Shown here: piece after piece, positions 60,400 to 64,000 of the stretch
Position numbering within the stretch: position 1 is the first letter of the stretch
How the letters are laid out: each line of letters opens with the position of its first letter
Origin: Komagataeibacter sp. FNDCF1
GTDB taxonomy: Bacteria > Pseudomonadota > Alphaproteobacteria > Acetobacterales > Acetobacteraceae
DNA: 64,000 nt
Direction of reading: 5' to 3'
NCBI RefSeq assembly: GCF_021295335.1
Contig: NZ_JAIWOT010000001.1
Coordinates: forward strand, 1,181,001-1,245,000
Position numbers and translations under genes: made by a program
Notes under the pieces: model-generated
The model's database searches: none
What the model was told of the DNA's origin: nothing
What the model saw: the letters and a program-made list of their open reading frames with translations, nothing else

Positions 60400-63300
60400 T
60401 CAGTGCCCTTCCCCCCGCAGCGTTTTCTCATCCTCCAGTTCCTGCGCCTTTACCCGGCGCCGTGCACGTGCACGCAGCCATAGCCATGCACCAGTACCCA
60501 GCATGACCGCACCCGTCACACCACAGACATACATCACTACCGGATGCCGCGACAGGAACCAGTCCACCCACATCCACCACGGCAGGTGACCCACGGTATA
60601 GGTGGGCGAGGTACGATAGGTGGTGAAATGATCACCATTCTTGAGCACGAGATCGCCCTGTATGGTGGGCAGCACCTTGGTATCATGCAGGCTGGTCACC
60701 AGTTCATGGATACGCGCGCCATTATCCCCCAGCAGCGCCAGCACCGAACGGTGACTGGCATAGGGGGACTGGGTTCCGATCATTATCGCGGCGTTATGCA
60801 CCGGCACATTCAGATTGGCGGTCACACCATTGCGCAGGCCGCTCTCATCACGGTCCTGGAACATGTACCAGATCCCCTGCAGCCCCATTTCCTGGCCGAC
60901 ATGGATATGGCCCCCGTCAACCCGGTAGGCCGAGCGGGACAACAGTTCCGTCGCCGCCCCCATCTGCCCGACCGGCGCCAGCACGATCACATCGCCCTTG
61001 GGGGCGGTCCGTGCCATTTCCTCCGTCGTGATAATGTGCACACCCGAGACCGGATACCACGTGACCGAACCGAAAAAGCCCATCAGATCAAGATAGGCCC
61101 CGATCGTATCGGTATCCGGTGCGGGGGGCAGCACCACTGTCGTCTCCCCCAGATCCGCCATGCGGGAGAATGGAAAGCCGATTTCCGCGAAATAGGACAG
61201 GTTCGGTAACATGGCGAAATGAACCCCGCGCCGGAAGTCCAGCACGGAATCGGAATCAATTCCCAGTCGCAGGTCATTGGGGGTGCGGCGACAGGCCCCG
61301 CGGTCAACCGGCCGGGTATCGAATTTGAACTGGAGTTCATTCTGCCCGAACAGCAGCCAGGGCGGGATGGCGGTGACATGTCCGACGGCCCCGGCATGCT
61401 GGGTCACCATCCGTTCGGACCAGATGCGCCACAGGCTGTTTCCCAGCAGCGAATAGCTCTGAATGTAATTGTTATTGACGCTCACATCCAGACGCGAGGC
61501 CGCGATATCCACGACCGGATTGGCTGGCGCACGGATCCACAGGTCCATAAGGTAGGGCAGCTTGTGCCAGGTGTAGAGATCCGGCGGCAGATGGAAAGGC
61601 AGGTGCAGGGTATCGGGCGCAAAACCGCCAGCCTGCAGGTCTCCCGCCGTAACAAGTTCACCGAAACGGACCGGCCGGTCGGTGGGAATGAAGGATGGCG
61701 CGTCATAAGGCACGCGCGGGCGCAGGGTTACGTCTTCCACCACAGAAGAAGGGAGGTCACCCAGCGTATCAGGCGAGAAAACCAGCGTGCGGGCCGCCAC
61801 CTCGACTTCGGCCGGGGTACGGCCGGTCACGACCAGGATGGTGCCCCATTTGTCACGCGGGTTCGCGATCTCGAACAGGGTCGGGCCGGAAGGGGGCGTG
61901 CCATGGTCGTCAACTGCGATGCTGGTCCCGATCTCGATGGCATTGCCGGTATCGGGAAGCGTGCGTGAGACAGGAAAGGAAAGCTGGCGCGAATCAGCCA
62001 TCTTGCCAAACCATGACGCCACCAGCCCCCCTGCATGCATGATTTCGGGCACCATCGCGCTGCCGGGCAGGACAACGGGCACACGCATCGCAACCTTGAG
62101 GTTCGGATCGAAAAATGGTGTCGGCAGCCGGCTCAGGCTGCGTACGGGTTCAATGCGCGCGGTGGTCAGGGTGATGGTGGACTGGTCGGATATCTGCGCC
62201 CACAGAACATCATTGTACAGATCGTTGCAGTCGCGCCTGTATTCACCCGCAAAGCGGAAGTTGAGCTTGCTGTCGCCAGTAAAATAAAGCGGGTCTATGG
62301 TGAATTCGAGCGGCCCGAAGTTCGGATGCGCGGGGTCGATGCGGATGGTGCCGACATACTGCTCGTTCAGGGTAACGGTAATGGCCGTGGCTTCGGGCAG
62401 GAGCGAGGGAGAAATCGCACCCGACAGGTTCAGCGTGGCACGGGTTACAACCCGGTTGGCGGGCACCACCACATCCACCCCCTGCAGGGGGGAGAACCCG
62501 CGCAGGGTCAGCGGGCCGGGAAAGTGGCTGAGGTCATGGAACGCGATGGTGCGCGTGATTTCGGTATCGGCCACCCGGTCGGCCAGCGTCTGGTCCAGAG
62601 TGTCGGTGGGCGGCGGGATGTCGCCACTATTGGTATCACCCAGCGGGGTCAGGCGCGAAACGCCGGTATGGCTGTACGCTGGCGGCATTTCCGCCCGGGC
62701 TGGAACCGCCGCCAGCATGGCCCCCACCACCAGCATGACCAGGCCGGTGCCGACACGGCGGGGCACCGGCGGTATCACCAGACTTTTCTTTTCCAGCGTT
62801 TCTTCCTTCTGCACGCTTTCGCCACTTTCTTCCTGCCCCTTTGACGGGAGGCTCCACAGATAAGGCGGCGCAAACAGGCCGCCTATACTTTTTATGACCT
62901 GATATATGCTGTTCAACGGCCGGTCATCCTTGAAATCGGCCCAGTTATGCCACGCATCGCTGCGCCCGAATACAAGGCTGACAACCTGCCGTTCCTCTTC
63001 CAGGGTATCGAGCTTCCATTGCAGGTGCAGCCACGAACCGCGCTGCTGGCCAAGGATGCGCGCCGGCACCGCCACATCAATCCCGTCATCGGGCTTGCTG
63101 TAGCGCAGCACGATATCCACCGGCGTCTCGATCTGTTCGGGCAGGTGCAGGGTGACACCCGCGCCACCAAGGGAGATATCGGTCGTATGCGCATGGAACG
63201 CCCGGCCATCCTCGAAGCATACTTCCACCGGCAATTTGACGCGCACCCGGGGCTTGTGACGGATCTGACGCGTCTCCCGCCCCACCGCGATGGAGGCCAG

Positions 63301-64000
63301 CACCACGATCAGGCTTACGGTAATCCACAGCGTGTTCAGCGCGAATGACTGGAACGCCAGCTTCTGGTGGTACTGGAAGATCATGCCCCAGATGCCCCGG
63401 ATCATGCCGATGAACAGGATGATGGCCATGATCGCGTTGGGATAGACCGCACTGAAATCGAAATAGCCCCGCGCCAGCAGCCCCCCCTTGTCCGTCACAT
63501 TGAACTTGCCCTTATGCGGCTGGAGCAGGGTCACGATGGTAATCCGGATTAGGAACAGCGCCAGCGAGGTCTCGTAAATTTCGCTCCAGAAGGAATAGCG
63601 CCAGCGCCCTTCGATACGCGACAGGGTCATGATGGAATGAAAGATGTGCGGCAGCGCATAGACCATGATGGCAAAGGGGGAAGTCGCAATGATGTTCTGC
63701 CCGAAAAACAGGAAGCCAAGCGGCGAGACCAGGAACGTCACGCGCGGGATGGCAAACAGGAAATGCGACATGGCGGACAGGTAGCAAAGCCGCTGCTCCC
63801 ACCGCAGCCCGCGCCCGAGCATCGGGTTGTCCAGCCGCATGATCTGAAGCATGCCACGTGCCCAGCGCACGCGCTGGCCGATATGCAGGATCAGCCGTTC
63901 GGTCGCAAGGCCGGCCGCCAGCGGCTGGCACAGATAGGCAGTCCCCCAGCCCTTGCGCTGCATCTTGAGCGCGGTATGCGCATCTTCCGTAACCGTCTCG
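60400..64000 (-). CDS. bcsAB: Fused cellulose synthase BcsA-BcsB (N-terminal part outside window)
   Basis: At least 1,200 residues are visible; the frame is open to the right edge, starting here at 'ETVTEDAHTALKMQRKGWGT', which includes the TED motif. Next come QxxRW ('QRVRWARGMLQ'), several membrane spans, the c-di-GMP PilZ domain (RxxxR in 'RHKPR' and 'DISLGGAGV'), a linker with 'RRVGTGLVMLVVGAMLAAVP' and 'ARAEM' resembling the BcsB signal, then the periplasmic BcsB carbohydrate-binding and flavodoxin-like domains, and a final membrane span near 'VVMYVCGVTGAVMLGTGAWL'. It makes cellulose from UDP-glucose and guides it through the periplasm. No bcsC or bcsX gene follows; the next feature downstream is tRNA-Ser. 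Confidence 0.95.
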   Translation of the reverse strand, partial: ETVTEDAHTALKMQRKGWGTAYLCQPLAAGLATERLILHIGQRVRWARGMLQIMRLDNPMLGRGLRWEQRLCYLSAMSHFLFAIPRVTFLVSPLGFLFFGQNIIATSPFAIMVYALPHIFHSIMTLSRIEGRWRYSFWSEIYETSLALFLIRITIVTLLQPHKGKFNVTDKGGLLARGYFDFSAVYPNAIMAIILFIGMIRGIWGMIFQYHQKLAFQSFALNTLWITVSLIVVLASIAVGRETRQIRHKPRVRVKLPVEVCFEDGRAFHAHTTDISLGGAGVTLHLPEQIETPVDIVLRYSKPDDGIDVAVPARILGQQRGSWLHLQWKLDTLEEERQVVSLVFGRSDAWHNWADFKDDRPLNSIYQVIKSIGGLFAPPYLWSLPSKGQEESGESVQKEETLEKKSLVIPPVPRRVGTGLVMLVVGAMLAAVPARAEMPPAYSHTGVSRLTPLGDTNSGDIPPPTDTLDQTLADRVADTEITRTIAFHDLSHFPGPLTLRGFSPLQGVDVVVPANRVVTRATLNLSGAISPSLLPEATAITVTLNEQYVGTIRIDPAHPNFGPLEFTIDPLYFTGDSKLNFRFAGEYRRDCNDLYNDVLWAQISDQSTITLTTARIEPVRSLSRLPTPFFDPNLKVAMRVPVVLPGSAMVPEIMHAGGLVASWFGKMADSRQLSFPVSRTLPDTGNAIEIGTSIAVDDHGTPPSGPTLFEIANPRDKWGTILVVTGRTPAEVEVAARTLVFSPDTLGDLPSSVVEDVTLRPRVPYDAPSFIPTDRPVRFGELVTAGDLQAGGFAPDTLHLPFHLPPDLYTWHKLPYLMDLWIRAPANPVVDIAASRLDVSVNNNYIQSYSLLGNSLWRIWSERMVTQHAGAVGHVTAIPPWLLFGQNELQFKFDTRPVDRGACRRTPNDLRLGIDSDSVLDFRRGVHFAMLPNLSYFAEIGFPFSRMADLGETTVVLPPAPDTDTIGAYLDLMGFFGSVTWYPVSGVHIITTEEMARTAPKGDVIVLAPVGQMGAATELLSRSAYRVDGGHIHVGQEMGLQGIWYMFQDRDESGLRNGVTANLNVPVHNAAIMIGTQSPYASHRSVLALLGDNGARIHELVTSLHDTKVLPTIQGDLVLKNGDHFTTYRTSPTYTVGHLPWWMWVDWFLSRHPVVMYVCGVTGAVMLGTGAWLWLRARARRRVKAQELEDEKTLRGEGH

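Overview
The window looks like a chromosomal segment of an acetic acid bacterium close to Komagataeibacter (Acetobacteraceae). The pointers are a fused cellulose synthase BcsA-BcsB reading frame running off the right edge, four 930-bp IS5-family elements whose length, TNA target duplications and 278-residue transposase match the IS1031 group first described in Acetobacter xylinum, high G+C host genes, and alphaproteobacterial genes such as the NDUFS4-type complex I subunit. No database search was possible, so names rest on motif and family recognition.

Left part (1-34,600), host genes with insertion sequences. Two nucleoside-type ABC permeases (the first cut by the window edge) converge on a THI5-like binding protein. 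After tRNA-Asn comes a mobile scrapyard (3,400-8,600): an IS5-type transposase remnant, a two-gene membrane operon, an IS427-group element whose edge is entered by an IS701-family element, a recombinase relic, a second IS427-group element and, 13 bp after its target TA, a lone HsdR-N-like nuclease. Ordinary metabolism follows: a MocR regulator divergent from a PNPOx-like protein, a mosaic envelope protein, a secreted GlcG-like protein, a cation/proton antiporter, an MFS exporter, a CsaA-like/gpt pair and tRNA-Pro and tRNA-Arg. An IS1031-type copy interrupts the start of an LTA-synthase/sulfatase-like gene. Next is a probable copper-uptake locus (TonB with a 34-copy hexanucleotide repeat, a His-rich DUF2946-like protein, an OprC-like receptor), a polysaccharide flippase and O-antigen-ligase-like pair, a lytic transglycosylase with a SPOR domain, and a run of tiny exported or membrane proteins.

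Right part (34,655-59,953), a degraded prophage in tRNA-Ser(TGA), bounded by 107-bp direct repeats. The integrase lies beside the intact tRNA. A relic of a second integrase tail lies just outside the left repeat, so two related elements once used this site. Next to the left repeat is a HicAB pair. Then come leftward genes: a chain of tiny overlapping genes, an endolysin, and an immunity region like P22 immI (Arc-like and Mnt-like repressors back to back over three AACCA-N3-TGGTT operators, with an Arc-like/Rha-KilAC operon). To its right sits low-G+C cargo: an ImmA/IrrE metalloprotease followed by a class III nucleotide cyclase-like protein with Pycsar-type motifs. Both genes are broken by three IS1031-type copies. 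After the cargo are three antitoxin-like genes without toxins, late-type large virion proteins, an IS21 element with no target duplication, and rightward early genes (ORF6N, HTH, excisionase, integrase). No terminase, portal or capsid gene was recognised, so the prophage is probably defective.

The most interesting item is the ImmA/IrrE plus cyclase pair, a possible anti-phage module; each gene reads cleanly in frame once the insertions are removed. The P22-like switch, the tandem att history and the orphan antitoxin cluster come next.
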